Shown piece by piece: positions 33,526-46,410 of a DNA stretch of 64,000 nt (positions within the stretch are counted from its first letter, which is position 1; each line of letters starts with the position of its first letter). The stretch is from assembly GCA_023213395.1 (NCBI GenBank), contig CM041465.1:131819741-131883740 (forward strand), written 5' to 3'. The position numbers and the translations under genes are program-made. Source of the stretch: Cycas panzhihuaensis (lineage: Eukaryota; Cycadophyta). Below the pieces are notes generated by a model. That model did not search any database, was not told the origin of the DNA, and saw only the letters and a program-made list of their open reading frames with translations.

Positions 33526-34858
33526 TAGTTTTCTATTTATAAATTCTTCATGATGAATCATGTAATTGAGAGATGTCCAAATAATTCACAAGCATAGCAA
33601 TTAGTTACCCATGTATCCTAACTAATCGTCATGCAATTATATAGATATCATCCTAGTAGTGGAAGAGTGGCTAATGGAAATCATCAATCTAGTGCATATG
33701 ATGATATAGGTACAATAATTATAAGTGAAAGAAAAAAATAAGAAAAAGAGAGAGATTAATTAAGGGATTAGTAGAACTACCTAAGAATGTATTTATATGT
33801 TATATTATGATATTACAGAAAGAGATACCTGACACATTGATATAAAAGGCTATGGAAGCCACAAATGTATAAGTTATTAATAAAGAAATATTTCCTGGTA
33901 ATCTATAGAGGAATGGCATGATAATCATTCTAAAGGAAGGCATATTTAATGATTTGCACTTTTGTACCATCTAAGAATTCTTGAAAATAACTAGTGTGCA
34001 AATGGATTGAAGCAAGATTTAAGAGTATAAGAATAACTAAGGGGTAAAACCCTTCACTTATAAGGTTGATTACCTCTTTATTTACATTTGTTCATATAGA
34101 TGTATGTAGTATTTTTAGTGTACATAAAGACCATGGTTCCTAATAAGGTATTTATAATTTGGCAGTGCCATATAATTTACAGGAATGAAAAGATAGGATA
34201 ATACTATATGATAAGAATGTGGAATAAAACTGTAGAAGAAAAGGAAGAAAATAACGATAAAGATTAAATCAAAGCTCTAAATAAACATTTGTAAGATTAA
34301 AGAGATAATTTTATACATTTCTATATCAAATGAAAACTAAGCATGAAAATAATTAAATGTATCTATCATCATTGAATATACCTAATGCCCATAAGGCAAA
34401 CTAAATGAACTTAGATAGTATACAATAAAAATTATAAGGAATAATATGTATAAAAGATTAGTAGGTAGGCTAATTCATCGAGTTTACACATAATATTTCT
34501 CAAAAGAGAAGGTGTGACATAACCCACTATCATTATATATCCCATAAATGTGGTACCAAATATGACTATTATGCCTCTACACATAACCTAAGATTTTCTC
34601 TTGGATCTATCTCGTTATATTAAGATTCTTAGAATGAAAGGAAAACAAAAAGAAAAGAAGAATGGTGATTATTCAAGGTAGGCCAAGAAAACTAACCACC
34701 AATATCCTTTGAATCCCTTAATCCTTACTCTATTTCTCATTTTTTTATCAAAAATAGAAAAAAAAAAAAAAAAAGGAATTGAAGATGTTCCAAGTAGACT
34801 AAGCAAATCATTCTCAATTCCCCTCTAATCGCCTTTAATAATCTAATCCCCTTTTATT
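33526..34858. other. AT-rich stretch, nothing recognised
   Basis: No protein domain, terminal repeat or RNA gene was seen on either strand. A run of about 18 A occurs near 34757-34775. It is the left flank of the copia element inserted at 34859. The right flank of the same site continues at 40204. Confidence 0.5.
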
Positions 34859-35512
34859 TGTTGAGAATACAAGGTCCTAACCCTTTAACCGCCACCAAGA
34901 TCTATTGCATTATTACAACTAGTTATAGAAATTAAAACTTAAAATTACATGCAAGTTCTAAAATCAGAGAGATTATACAATAACATGAAAATGAAAGCCA
35001 AACATCATATATCCACCTAATATAATGTAGTAAAACCCTAGCAGTGTGCTAGGAAAACATCCACATAGGAAAGGTATTGATCTTTATTACTGTAGAATGG
35101 AGAAATAGTACATCTCAGTAGTAGAGTGCTCTCAGGAACAATAACCAGCCACTGCCCTCATCATAGTATATTACATTACATATAACATAATAAGAAAAAG
35201 CCCTAAATTAGGCTATATGAGAGGGACATCCAAGGCATGAATCTCAACCATAGAATCTAGGGTATTTGTATCAAATGACCCTGATTCTCTTTACATTTTA
35301 ATATGGTTTACGAGGCTAATTTTTCAGATCAGGGGCTATTGCCCCTGAACCCCCTCTTAGCAGGGGGCATTCCACCTCCCCCTGGCACCCCCCAGCTAAG
35401 GGGGGGATCTCGTCCCCCTTGGAACCCCCCAACAAAGAGATTAGGTGGAGAAACCGCGCTAAAAACATGCCAAAATTTTAGCCCCAAAATATTGTTGTCA
35501 CAATATCTAATA
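34859..35512 (-). repeat. 3' LTR of copia copy 1
   Basis: 654 bp bounded by TGTTGAGAATAC and ATATCTAATA (ancestral ATATCCAACA, read on the plus strand). It contains a cluster of G-runs and C-runs at about 35333-35450. It aligns with 39559-40198 over its whole length. Confidence 0.9.
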
Positions 35513-35832
35513 TTTTCCACCTTGACAACAATTACCTTGTACCTTTCCTAGACCCTTCATCATCTTTTCTGCAAGCCAAGAGAAGTCAAACATCATTTGA
35601 ACTTCTTTAATGGTACTGGTTTGGTGAATATATCAGCACAATTCTGATTGGTATAAATCTTCTCAAGTGCCACTCCACCTACTTCCACAACCTGTCTAAC
35701 AAAATGGTACTTAAGAGTAATATGCTTTATTCCACTGTGATAAGCTAGATTCTTGGCTAAGTAAATGGCACTTTAACTGTGACAAAATAACTTTACATTT
35801 TCCTATCTCCTTCTAAGATCAACCAATAGACC

Positions 35833-36195
35833 CTATAACCAGATTGCTTCTTTACAAGCATGTGCTATAGCAACATATTCAGCTTCCATGGTTGACAGTG
35901 CAATTATGCTCTGCAATTTGGACATCCAACTAACTGGACCATTTGCAAGAGTAAAAACATAACCTGAAGTAGACCTTATTTTGTCTAAATCTCCTACAAA
36001 GTATAAATCAACATATCCACAAACATGATTACCTGTACCTCCAAAGGTGATACAGTAGTCACTCGTGCCTCTCAAATATCGAAGCACCCATTTCACTGCA
36101 GCCCAATGTTCCTTTCTTGGATTTGCCATAAACCTGCTAACTACATTGATTGCATATGAAATATTAGGTCCTGTACATACCATGGCATGCATCAA
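35833..36195 (-). pseudogene. Copia RNase H, copy 1
   Basis: The open frame of 120 codons begins in the region after RT (an ISYAINVVSRFM segment) and continues with VKWVLRYLRGTSDYCITFGG, a GYVDLYFVGDLDKIRSTSGY segment and ALSTMEAEYVAIAHACKEAIWL. These are the typical plant copia RNase H blocks. The second block normally reads GYxDADxAGDxDxRRSTSGY; here its catalytic Asp/Ala region is Asp-Leu-Tyr-Phe. MEAEY keeps the Glu. The C-terminal end, with the usual HIDxRxHFIR region, is broken by stops below 35833. Confidence 0.85.
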
Positions 36196-36259
36196 ACTTT
36201 ATATTACACTGGCATAAGGCACACGAGACATATAAGCATTTTCTTCTTCACTACTAGGA

Positions 36260-37080
36260 CTGATATTTGAAGAAAACTTGAAGTGGGAAGCCAATGGGAT
36301 ACTCACTAGTTTCACACTTGCCATACCAAACCTAGTTAACACCTTCTCCACATATTTCTACTATGATAACCATAGCTTACCAGTTTTTCTATCTCTGTAT
36401 ATCTCCATGCCTAAGATTTATTTTGTAGCTCCTAGATCCTTCATATCAAAAGTCCTAGGCAATTGAGCCTTTAGCTTATTGATTTCTTCTATGCTCTTGC
36501 TTGTAACCAGCATGTCATCAACATATAATACTAAGATAATCAATAAGCCATTGTCTATAAATTTAAAGTAAACACAATGATCATATTCACTTCTTTTGAA
36601 ATTTTGGCTCTCTATGAAGGCATCAAACTTCTTGTACCACTACTTGGGTGATTGCTGCAGGCCATACAATGATTTCATGAGCTTGTAAACAAGTCTTTTC
36701 CTACCATCTTATACAAACCCTTTTAGTTAATCTATATAGATCTCCTCATCTAAATCTCCATGTAGAAATGTTATTTTTACATCTAATTGCTCCAACTCGA
36801 AATCTAGAGAAGCTACCAATGCTAATAGCACTCGAATTGAAACAAGTTTGACAACTAGTAAAAAGATCTCATGAAAGTCAATACCTGCTTTTTATGTAAA
36901 ACCTTTAGCCACTAGTCTTGCCCTGTATTTATCAACCTTTCCATCAACATCTATTTTCTTTTTGAAAACCCACCTGTAGCCAACAGTCTTCCTGCCATGT
37001 GGAAGTTCTACCAAGTCCCATGAATTATTTTTTTTCAAAGCATCTATCTCTCCTGCATAGCCCTTTTCCACTTCTCACCA
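36260..37080 (-). pseudogene. Copia reverse transcriptase, copy 1
   Basis: In minus sense, across several stops and shifts, one reads a NNSWDLVELPHGRKTVGYRWVFKKK stretch (shown here in part), YRARLVAKGFT, a LEQLDVKITFLHGDLDEEIY region, and the catalytic box TATGTTGATGACATG at 36511-36525 coding Tyr-Val-Asp-Asp-Met, which is intact. KDLGATK follows. So the polymerase active site is kept while the frame is not. Identification is secure. Confidence 0.85.
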
Positions 37081-37555
37081 TGGATATCATCTACTACTTC
37101 CTAATAACATGTGGGCTCACCATCATTAGAAACCAAAGCAATAGAAATAGAAGGGTTGTACCTGTCAAGTGGATGACTAACTCATGTAGATCTTCTAACT
37201 GTTAGTAGAGGAGTGTCCACATACTCCTATGAATCTGCTACTGATTCATCTTCATAAAGATCCCCATGCTCTTCTAATTCCATAGATGGCTGCATTTCAA
37301 ACTTGACTTGTTGATGTTCAACTTACTGCTCCTGTTTCATTTCAACTTCTCTACTATCTGATTTTACAAGGGGAGAATCATCAAATATGACATCTCAGTT
37401 AATGGTGATTTTGTGGGCAGTAGGATCCCACAACCTCTATCCCTTCACACCATCCTTATCACCATAACCAACAAAGATATATCTCTTAGATTTTAAGTCT
37501 AACTTTGAACATTTACTTTTATCAGTCTAAGCATAAGCATCACAACCAAAAACTT

Positions 37556-38695
37556 TTAAATTTGAATAATCACATGGATGTCCAGTCCATACCTCTTCAG
37601 GAATCTTACAATCCATTGCAAGTGATGGTGATTGTTTACCAGATAACAAGTTGTTCGAACAGCTTCTACCCATAAGCCCTGCTCCACTCCTGCATTACTT
37701 AGCATATTTCTTGCTCTTTCCAAGAGTGTCCTATTAATCTGCTTAGCAATGCCATTTTGCTGCGGAGTATAGCTAGTGGTCTTGTGTCTTTCAATCCCAA
37801 CTTCTCTGCAATAGTTCTCAAATTCCAAAGAGTTGAACTCACCTCCATTGTCAGTTCTTAAACATTTGATTATCTTACAAGTGTTGTTCTCAACTAGAGC
37901 CTTGAACTGCTTAAACACACTAAACACTTTAGATTTCCTTTTAAAAAAATAGACCCATACCTTCCTAGAGTAATCATCTATAAATGTGACAAAATATAAT
38001 GATCCTCCATAAGATATTTTAGGGGCTAATCCCCATACATCTGAATGTATGTAATCCAGAATGCCTTTACTAGTATGACTCCCTACTTTAAATCTGAGTC
38101 TACACCATTTCCCAAAAACACAATGTTTACAAAAAGCCAAGTTTGAAAGCTGTAAGTTAGGAAGAAACTTATGGTTTATCATCACCTTAAGTCCTCTCTC
38201 ACTGATGTGCCTAAGTCTCTGATGCCATAACTGAACTGGATCTTCTGTAGTCTTTGATGTTGTAGCTGCTTGGCTGACATCTGTACTTCCCACTAAAATA
38301 TAAAGATTTCCTTTCTTTAAGGCTTTCATAACAACGAAGGCACCCTTTGACACCTTTAGGACTCCTTCATGATATGTATGCTTATAACCACCTGAATCTA
38401 GTTCACCCAAGGAAATCAGATTCCTTTTCAAATTAAGTACATGTCTAACCTCAGTTAATATTCTCACTATCCCATCGAACATCTTAATCCTGATGCTATT
38501 GATACCCACTGTCTTACAAGAAACTTCATTCCCCATAAGTACATCACCACCATCAAGAGGTTGGTATGATGAGAACCAACTCTCGTGTGGACATATGTGG
38601 TGTGAAGCACCTAAATCTAACAACCAGTCATGGTGATAATGAGAAATATTACAAGCAACCAAGACATCATCATCCATACCTTGATTTGACTCCAC
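37556..38695 (-). pseudogene. Copia protease and integrase, copy 1
   Basis: A 379-codon open stretch. The protease site is WLLDLGASHHICPH (about 38620), with Leu replacing the Ser/Thr of D-S/T-G-A-S. GAG-pre-integrase follows with LWHQRLRHIS...FCKHCVFGK, the HHCC-type zinc site. The integrase core has IHSDVWG, then FIDDYSRKVWVYFF, then LRTDNGGEFNS. The segment NGIAKQINRTLLER carries Lys where the third catalytic residue (Glu of NGxAER) belongs, a G-to-A change that should abolish integration. The last 25 codons run out of frame compared with the family, so the integrase C-terminus lies in another frame. Confidence 0.9.
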
Positions 38696-38699
38696 CTAA

Positions 38700-39540
38700 T
38701 TCACCTCCTTGGTAGGATCTTCCTTTTTCTAGAACTCCTTCCTTTTGTAGTAATCCTTCTTGAGGTGACTGGTCTTATTACAGTGCCAATATCTAAGCTT
38801 ACTCTTTTTTCTCTTTGACTTGGACCTTGATGTATCCCTAGAGTTTTGTCCTCTCTTAATCGTTCTACCCCTTACCGTCATAGTTTTTGGTGTGGAGGTT
38901 TCAAGACTAGACTTCCTCTGCACTTCTTCCATTAATAAAGTAATTACAATAGAATTATAATCCAATACATCTGTAGTGCTAAAACTAATTGAGGTGACAA
39001 TATTATCCCAGGATTCGGGTAATGAGCATAACAAGGTAATAGCCTTGTCCTCATCCTCAATTTTAACATTGATACTGGTCAACTAACAAATAAGAGTATT
39101 GAAAAATATTTAAATGGTTAGTAATATTTGTACCTTCCTTAATTCGTAACGAGTACAGTTGCCTCTTCAGGTAGATTTGATTTGTTACTGATTTGGTCAT
39201 ATACAGGCCTTCCAACTAGGTCCATAATCTTGTTGCTGTCTTCTCCCCTGCGATGTTAAACAAGACTTCATCTATCAAGCATAATCATATTGTGCTAAGT
39301 GCCTTTTTATCTAAGTCATCCCATTCATCATTGTCCATCCCTGTAGGTTTCTTCGATTTACTTGCAAGGGCTTTGTATAAACCCTGCTATACAAGAACAT
39401 CATGCGCTTATAGCTTCCACAACTCAAAGTTATTTTTGCCATTGAATTTCTTCACCTTGAACTTTACACCTACTAGTTTTGTCATTTGGTATAGAAAAGC
39501 TGATACCAAAACCTTCACAAACTTGCTACAAAAAAAAAAA
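38700..39540 (-). pseudogene. Copia gag with zinc knuckle, copy 1
   Basis: The C-terminal part is open from 39082 to 38729: DEDKAITLLCSLPESWDNIV, then a basic tract, then the knuckle YWHCNKTSHLKKDYYKRK at about 38800-38735. The CCHC consensus (C-x2-C-x4-H-x4-C) is damaged: the first and last Cys are Tyr, both explained by G-to-A changes. The N-terminal half (39540-39083) is broken by stops. Gag would package the RNA. The primer site lies just upstream at about 39556. Confidence 0.8.
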
Positions 39541-39541
39541 A

Positions 39542-39558
39542 GTGGCTTTGATATCACT
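39542..39558 (-). other. Primer binding site of copia copy 1
   Basis: Directly inside the 5' LTR (minus sense) the sequence reads AGTGATATCAAAGCCAC. It corresponds to TGGTATCAGAGCC, the initiator-Met tRNA site, with three G-to-A changes. This confirms minus orientation. Confidence 0.7.
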
Positions 39559-40198
39559 TGTTGAGAATACAAGCTCCCAACCCTTTAACTGCCACCAAGA
39601 TCTATTACATTCTTGCAACTAGTTACAGAAATCAAAACTTAAAATTACATGCCAGTTCTAAAATCAGAGATTATACAATAATATGAAAATGAAAGCCAAA
39701 CATCACATATGCACCCGATATAATATGGTAAAACCCTAGCAGTATGCTAGGGAAACATCCACATAGGAAAGGTCTCGATCTTTAGAATAGAGAAATAATA
39801 CATCTCAGTAGTAGAGTACTCTCAGGAACAACAACCAGCTACCGCCCTCATCACAGTACATTACATTACATACAACATAATAAGAAAAAGCCCTTAATCG
39901 GGCTACATGAGAGGGACATCCAAAGCATAAATCTCAACTATAGAATCTAGGGTATTTGTATTGAACGACCCTGATTCTCTTTACATTTTAATATGGTTTA
40001 CAAGGCTAATTTTTCAGGTCGGGGGCTATCGCCCCTGAACCCCTTCTTAGTTGGGGGCATTCCACGCCCCCCACATCCCCTAGCCAAGGGGGGCTCTCAC
40101 CCCCCTTAGAACCCCGCAAGAAAGATTAGGGGGGGAAATCGCGCTGAAAACATACCAAAATTTTAGCCCCAAAATATTATTATCACAATATCCAACAC
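39559..40198 (-). repeat. 5' LTR of copia copy 1
   Basis: 640 bp with intact termini TGTTG and CAACA. It holds the G-run/C-run cluster at about 40017-40135. It is the better preserved LTR of the pair. Confidence 0.9.
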
Positions 40199-40203
40199 TA
40201 TCA

Positions 40204-40444
40204 ATTCCTAATGTAACATGATTTTCATTAACTTTCTATCTTTTAAAGCTAATCTAAGAAGGTAACTATCCACAATTTTAATGTTATCTATTGATTATCT
40301 AAGTCATTATAACTACTTCAACTCAAGTGAAAAATATTAAAGTAAATAGCCCTATCAAATCACTCTAGAATATTTTGATGTCTATTGCCTCTAATAACTC
40401 ACAATCAAAATTAATCTATGAGTTTGAATGACAACCTTGAATTC
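40204..40444. other. Short unassigned flank
   Basis: AT-rich sequence between the copia target duplication and the start of duplicated unit 2. Nothing is recognised. Confidence 0.4.
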
Positions 40445-40740
40445 AAATGGTCCTTGGTGGGTATGGAAAGTAAACTTTTGCTAATCCAAATTAGAGGTCA
40501 ATCTTGGAGAAGAAGGTAAAGCCATGGAGCTCATTGATGATGTTATCCATTCTATGGATGGGATATTTATTCTTTATTATAATAAAATTTAGGGCTTTAT
40601 AGCTAATACAAAATCTTAAAAAGTCATCTTTTTTTTTCCTATGAGCACAATTAAAGTAATATACAAACTCTTGTTAGGAATGATTACATTAAGATCTAAA
40701 ATATCTATAGTAATACATTTAAGTTTAGTCTTTTATTTAT
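40445..40740 (-). pseudogene. Ty3/gypsy (chromovirus-like) reverse transcriptase fragment, copy 2
   Basis: It reads better than copy 1: KKKDDFLRFCISYKALN, then IIIKNKYPIHRMDNIINELH, then FTFFSKIDL, the standard first half of a gypsy RT domain in minus sense. The IDYR block has Ser for Asp. It ends abruptly at 40445 like copy 1 at 14393. Catalytic YxDD is not included. Confidence 0.8.
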
Positions 40741-43100
40741 GCCCATATTGATAAGAGGTTATAGAGGTGGTTCATGAACTAGATTTAATCTTAATTAAGT
40801 GCTATTCCATAGTTTAATGGGAGTTTAGATGGTAAGTATTAAAAGCCTCATTCGTGTTTAGTGAGTAGGGACTAAAGATCCTAACGTTGATCTTAATGTA
40901 ATTGATCATCAATAGCGGGGGTGCCTAATAAATATATTTGAGCAATGAACCTAACATGTGCTCTAGATAGGAAATTGTCATTTTTTTTTTACTAAGATAA
41001 CCCTAGAATCACATGTTTTAATATTAATAAGTTCATAAAGGTTGCCACTCTAATCAAAATGAATAAATTTCTTATTATGATTTAGTGCATAGGTGTGTAA
41101 TTACTAGAGCCATCCAACTCCAAAGACAACATCTAAGGTCCCAAGAAGACGTGTAATAATTAACAAAAAAGGAGAGGGTGTCAATCCATAGTTGTTGATG
41201 AGTTGTTTCTCCATTACAAGTGATTAAGTGATCCCTATGTATTAATATGTTGAATGTCCAAGACTTGTTAATACAAATTCCATGATGATAAACAAGTTTA
41301 GTGTGTATGAAATTACAAGTATTACATAGATCAGTGAGGACTATAACTTTCTCTTTCTATAAAAAGCTATTTAACTTGATAATATTTAGTCATTGTGTAT
41401 TTGGGATAGCTATTAATGAGGTGGTAGATTAGACATCATCTAGTGGTAGAGTTTGATCAACCTAAGTTTAGTCATTAATGATGTCCATTGCCTATTATTT
41501 AATTTATTGTTCAACTACGAAAAGTTGTTTGCATTTTGCCCATACTTATTATAGGTTGGAACTTATTTATCTTTGCATAAAAAATAGAGATCATTCTTTT
41601 AAACTTCTTATGACTCCTTAATTTGTGTGTTTATTAAACATTATTGTCAAAATATCATAAAGATGAAATATATTTTAGTTTGCTTTATCCCTTTTAACAA
41701 CAACCCATCTCATGCCTTGTCTTATTTTTTGTTGGAGTTTGATTGGGTATTTGCATTAATTAGTTGATTAACATGATGATTGGATGAGTGCATAGTGTGA
41801 TTTTATTTTTACCTATTTTAATAATTGCCTATGATTTTTAGATCTTAACATACTCACTTATATGGCATGCCCAAGCTCGCTCCAAAGCATAACTCTAGTT
41901 CTTTTCACAATTTTTTATGAATTTTTAAGCTTATTATTTATTGATTAATTACTTTCATTATGCCCTCATTTGATATTCTTGCTTTGTTTATGCCCTTATT
42001 GGGCTTGTCTAATGATCCTAGAAAGAAAGCTTACTTCATTTTTAAAAGATTTTTTATGATATTTTACTTTTTTTTCCCTTTCTTTTTTAAATATAAGAAT
42101 AAGCACCTAAGATAAATATAAGAATAATGCAAGAACTTAGATCATTTTCTATGGTATATTAGGATTGATTATATCTTAGGTTATTTATTAAGAGAAAAAA
42201 AAAACAAGAATGAGTTTAAATAGTGCATATTCATATAAATGTATTAGTGTAAATATATTTGTTTTTATTATGTGGTTTACACAGTCTATGTGGTTGATGA
42301 TTTTATACAATATAAAAGTGCATGATAATTTTCATATAGGTACTTGTTATTAATTATTCCCCTTAGTTTATGTCCCACTCTCTTGGTAAGGTGGTTCTTG
42401 ATTGTCCAAGACTTGACATCCCTGGCATGTAAGCTTGTTCTTTCTTAAGAGCAAATACTTCTCATTATGAGGGGACTTTTGATTAATGGAGATGTAAAAT
42501 TCCTAATGTACAAACTTCTCCTTCTTTGAGATTATTTTGTTGTTGTGTTTTGAACTTTAAATATGATGTTTTCTACCACACTTTAGGTTTCAAGTGTCTC
42601 CTTTCTCATTGTTTCATCTCTAAGTATGTAAGACTCACTAGAATTAGCAGTGAACATCTCCCAATCATCCACCTTCATAAGTGGATCATCATTGGTTGAG
42701 AGTGATTGTAGTGGTTAACAATCAATAAGGTCATTAATCTAGGGTTTGAGCTCTTTTGAGTCTTCTCACTTATCAATCTTATCATTCCAAAGTGAGTATA
42801 ATGTAGCTCTTTCCTTTATGATCATATAGAGGTCTAGGTTATATCACTCCTTTAGCAGGGCTTAGGGATTAGTTGATATGGAGCTTAAGACATCTTCTTT
42901 GGGTAAGGACCCCAAAAATCCTCCTATTTATTATGCACCTTTACTTCTTTACTTTTCCCCTCAAGGGGAAGTAGTTAGAGGTTATTGGTTTGTTTGAAAT
43001 TTTTTTGTTCTTTTTACTTTGATTGTTGAATAGTTAGTACTTAGTTACCAATTAATTGGATCTCGTTATCTTAGCACACACATAAAAAGGCATACATTTT
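40740..43100. other. Leader region of duplicated unit 2, non-coding
   Basis: Collinear with 14720-17100, with many point differences and small gaps. It has a decayed TATA-like CACACATAAAAAGG at about 43080. No gene is recognised. Confidence 0.5.
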
Positions 43101-44599
43101 TCATTTGAAAGAGAGTTGAAAATATGTTGAGACTCGTTAGCATAGTTACCTTTGTAAGGATCACTCCTCCTCTTATCTAAGGTTTCTAAGGCAACCCACC
43201 TTGACAGGCATCATTTTTAGGGACCATAATGGGGAATTGCCTAAACTTCCTAGTTGCCCATTAAGTCATTCACATCATTAGAGTCTTTCATTAACATACA
43301 TCCCTTTAGTTTGCCCCACTTTAATCCTTCACCTTAACTAAGCTACCTTCGCGTGTTTCATTCTATCCTTTTACTCAACTTAAGTCATATTCATACACCT
43401 CATTTTCCTTTCATTCCATGTACTTCATGGATCCTCCCCACATCCCTCTTAGGTGATCTAGGAGAATTCAAGGTCTTCACCTTAAAGACTCCTCATTTCC
43501 TTCTTAAGCTACCATCTTTTCTCTTCATGAAGGTTAGAAAACCTCTATCACTAATCCTATTGCTACTCTATTTATACCATAGGATGCTTAGAATATATTT
43601 AAGTACTGCAAAGATCCTCTTTTATATGAAGTCCCTATTAGGGAAGAATGTGACGTAATTAGGAACATATCTTTAGTAGGAACTCCCACATCACTATATA
43701 ATCATTATGTAGACCATATAAGACCTATCTTCTATAATGAGGGATATGAAGTTTACATGTCACATCCTCTTCCAACTATTACATATCCCTTTAAGTAAGC
43801 TCTAAGTCTCATCACCTTAACCTACACTTCTTTACATATCATTACATAAAAATAAGGGAAACACATGCCTCCTATAAACCCATCCTCTTTAGGCATCAAC
43901 CCCAGTGGTCATACTCATGATCTTCAAACTAAATCTATGATAGTTTGACAATGTCTACCTACACTATATACTTCTTAGGTAAGACCTCAATGGGTGTCCA
44001 TCCTTACTACTTATTATAATAGACCAAGTGCTCCTTTCTCGTATCTACCTACTCCCCTATCACTAGGAATTATTCACCCATTGACCAAGGATAGTCATCT
44101 TTCATATGATAACCCCTTTATGTTGATTTTGCAAATGTATGACCCTCCCACTCGACCTCCTTTACCTTGACCATCTTCATGTGCCTATCTTATATTATCA
44201 CTTCATCAAGGACTATTTAAACCTACATGACCCTCTTATATTTTAGTTAAGAGCCATTAAATTCCATGTGTGCATCCCATGCAACCATGGTAGAATCCTA
44301 TACCTTCTTATGACCCAGTACTTACCCATATTATATAGGATTACTTAAGTCAAGCTCTCAACTATAGGCCATAAGTTCCCCTCACTTCCCAACATTTGAC
44401 AAGCTTCCCTCCTTAAGGAGCAATTATTTCTTACCTTGCCACAAGATTGTATCCTAGACATTTAAAATAACCACATGTATCTTACCCCAAATGGCAAGGT
44501 ACTTAGAGGCTTAAGATCTATATAGACAATCCCTCAAGTAACTTCATTTATAAAGGAGAGGAGGTTGTGTGTTGAATATAAGAGGAATCCCTTCCTATA

Positions 44600-45620
44600 A
44601 GAGTTTCTTCTCTCTCCACTACCTCCTTTCATACTTAAGTTGCCTAAATTTTTAGGGGAGTGAAATTAGGATCCAATAGGGCATGTGCAAGATTTTGCTC
44701 TTATATGCATTGACTACCTTCCCTATGACTATCTAATGATACAGTTATTTTCAAAAACCCTCAAGGGTGATGCCTTAAAGTGGTTATATAGGGTGAAATT
44801 TATATTTATCTTCTATTTCTAGTAGTTGGTTTATACTTTTATGAGCTATTTTTTCATGGCCATGCCACTTAAGACTAGTACTAAAACTCTACTCTCTATC
44901 AAATAAGGTAGAGAAGAGTCATCACATGATTTTGTCCATTATTTTTAGGATTTAGTTCATGCATACCAAGCTTCCCTAGATAATGACTTACTTCTTGACA
45001 TCTTCATTTATGCCTTAAGACCTTAGGTATACCTTGAGGCCCTCAAGCTAGGGTCCACTTCTTACAAACAAGCCTCAAAAGGTGCCTATGTCTTAAAGCA
45101 TTTTATATTCAAGCTAGGGTCAAAAATCTAACCAAATCTTCTACACCCAAAAAGAAGATTGAACTAGCTCAAGGGTCTAAGTTGACATAAGGTGATTATT
45201 TCTATGATCACCTCACTTCCATAGTTCAAGCTTTAGAAAGGTCCATTAATGTTAAACTTCATATCGATACTTTTCCTACTCATGAACCTATGAAAGAAGC
45301 CAAATTCATACATTTCACCAAACAAAAAGAAGACCCTAATGTAATAACTCTTAAGAAAATGCCTTAATGCCCTTATTAATAAACAAGCATACATGATTGA
45401 GAAGACTATCATAAACTTAAAGCCCTTGGTCACTACAATCAAGCTAACAAAAAGACTACCTCCAAGCTGAACTAAGATCAACTTATACATGAAGATCTAC
45501 TCCCTAACTCTGGTAAAAAGACCATGAAGGATAAAGGCAAATCCAAGGCATAAAATGATAATGATATTAAAGATTCTAATTTTGAGTCTACCAATAGGAA
45601 GTCATCACTATTAAATTATG
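44600..45620 (+). pseudogene. Gypsy gag core and C-terminal segment, copy 2
   Basis: A LPKFLG-like start (44640), DYLPYDYLMI and a GEESSHDFVHYF segment are the same helical-domain landmarks as in copy 1. The CCHC-like tail (45350-45480) is more decayed than in copy 1. A minus-strand open stretch over 45233-45490 is a shadow. Confidence 0.6.
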
Positions 45621-46199
45621 ATGAAAAAATGTCCAATGCATAAAAAAGGCCATCACTTAAAGGTAAAATACCCAAGAAGATAATCAATATGGTTGATGCC
45701 ACTAAGGTCCATTATTCATCTAAACCCCTTGATGGTGGCTCACCACCTAAGGACAAGTCTATAAATTCCTCTCCTTAGTTACCTATTTGATCTATTTACT
45801 TTATGTCTACTTCTTAAAACACAAAAGAGGGTACTTTCTCTCTCATAGAAGAGTTAAAAATTATTCTTATATGAAATTTTTGTAATGGGCCTTCTTAAGA
45901 GCTACCCTAATTAATAACAACTCTTGCTTAATACTCTTATGATACTAAGGTCTGATTTGGCCCTCAAACTAACTTTACACTTCAATCCATCCATATTGAT
46001 CAATGAGGGAAAAAAAATCATAATGGAATCATCTCCTTTTACACTAAGATTCTTAAAGATGATATTAACATTAAAATATATATTGTTTATGAGGGATCTT
46101 CCATCAACATCATGACACTCTTAATTCTTAAAGAGATGGAAACATATATCTACAAGCTAGTTGATTTAATTTTTCAAGAATATGAAAAATATCATAAAA

Positions 46200-46410
46200 T
46201 CTTAATTCCCTAAGTTACACTTCTACTTAGTCTTGAAGGAAAGATAGTCATGGTAGAGGTTACTATCCTTGGTCTTAATCTTAAGTTTAACCTTTTGCTA
46301 GATAGACCCTAAATATGTTAGATGTTAATAGTTTGTTCCTCACTATTCAACAAACTCAAGTTCTTCCATGATGGTAAGCTCAAAATTATCAAGTATAGGA
46401 GTAAGCCTAT
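46200..46410 (+). pseudogene. Gypsy aspartic protease C-terminus, copy 2
   Basis: The frame reads LEGKIVMVEVTILGLNLKFN, then LLLDRP followed by a stop where the family has Trp. This is the same segment as 20051-20257. The catalytic part is unreadable. Confidence 0.6.

Larger units (their letters stand above)
34859..40198 (-). mobile_element. Full-length Ty1/copia element (minus strand), copy 1
   Basis: A 5340-bp element in minus sense: 5' LTR 40198-39559, primer site just inside at about 39556-39542, gag about 39540-38700, protease and integrase 38695-37556, RT about 37080-36260, RNase H 36195-35833, purine tract near 35525-35513, 3' LTR 35512-34859. The flanking five bases are TTATT (34854-34858) and CTATC (40199-40203), a target duplication that fits if two C-to-T changes occurred. 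It is the best-preserved retroelement here, with a 379-codon open stretch, but frames shift between integrase and RT and catalytic residues are lost. A deleted relative lies at 52276-56558. Confidence 0.9.

Noticed and set aside
35303-35551. Pro/Gly-rich open frames on both strands
   Set aside because: They read through the G-run/C-run cluster of a copia LTR. Shadows of a repeat, not genes.
39253-39564. Plus-strand 103-codon frame and its partner at 55539-55838
   Set aside because: Both lie antisense over copia gag. Their similarity reflects the shared element.
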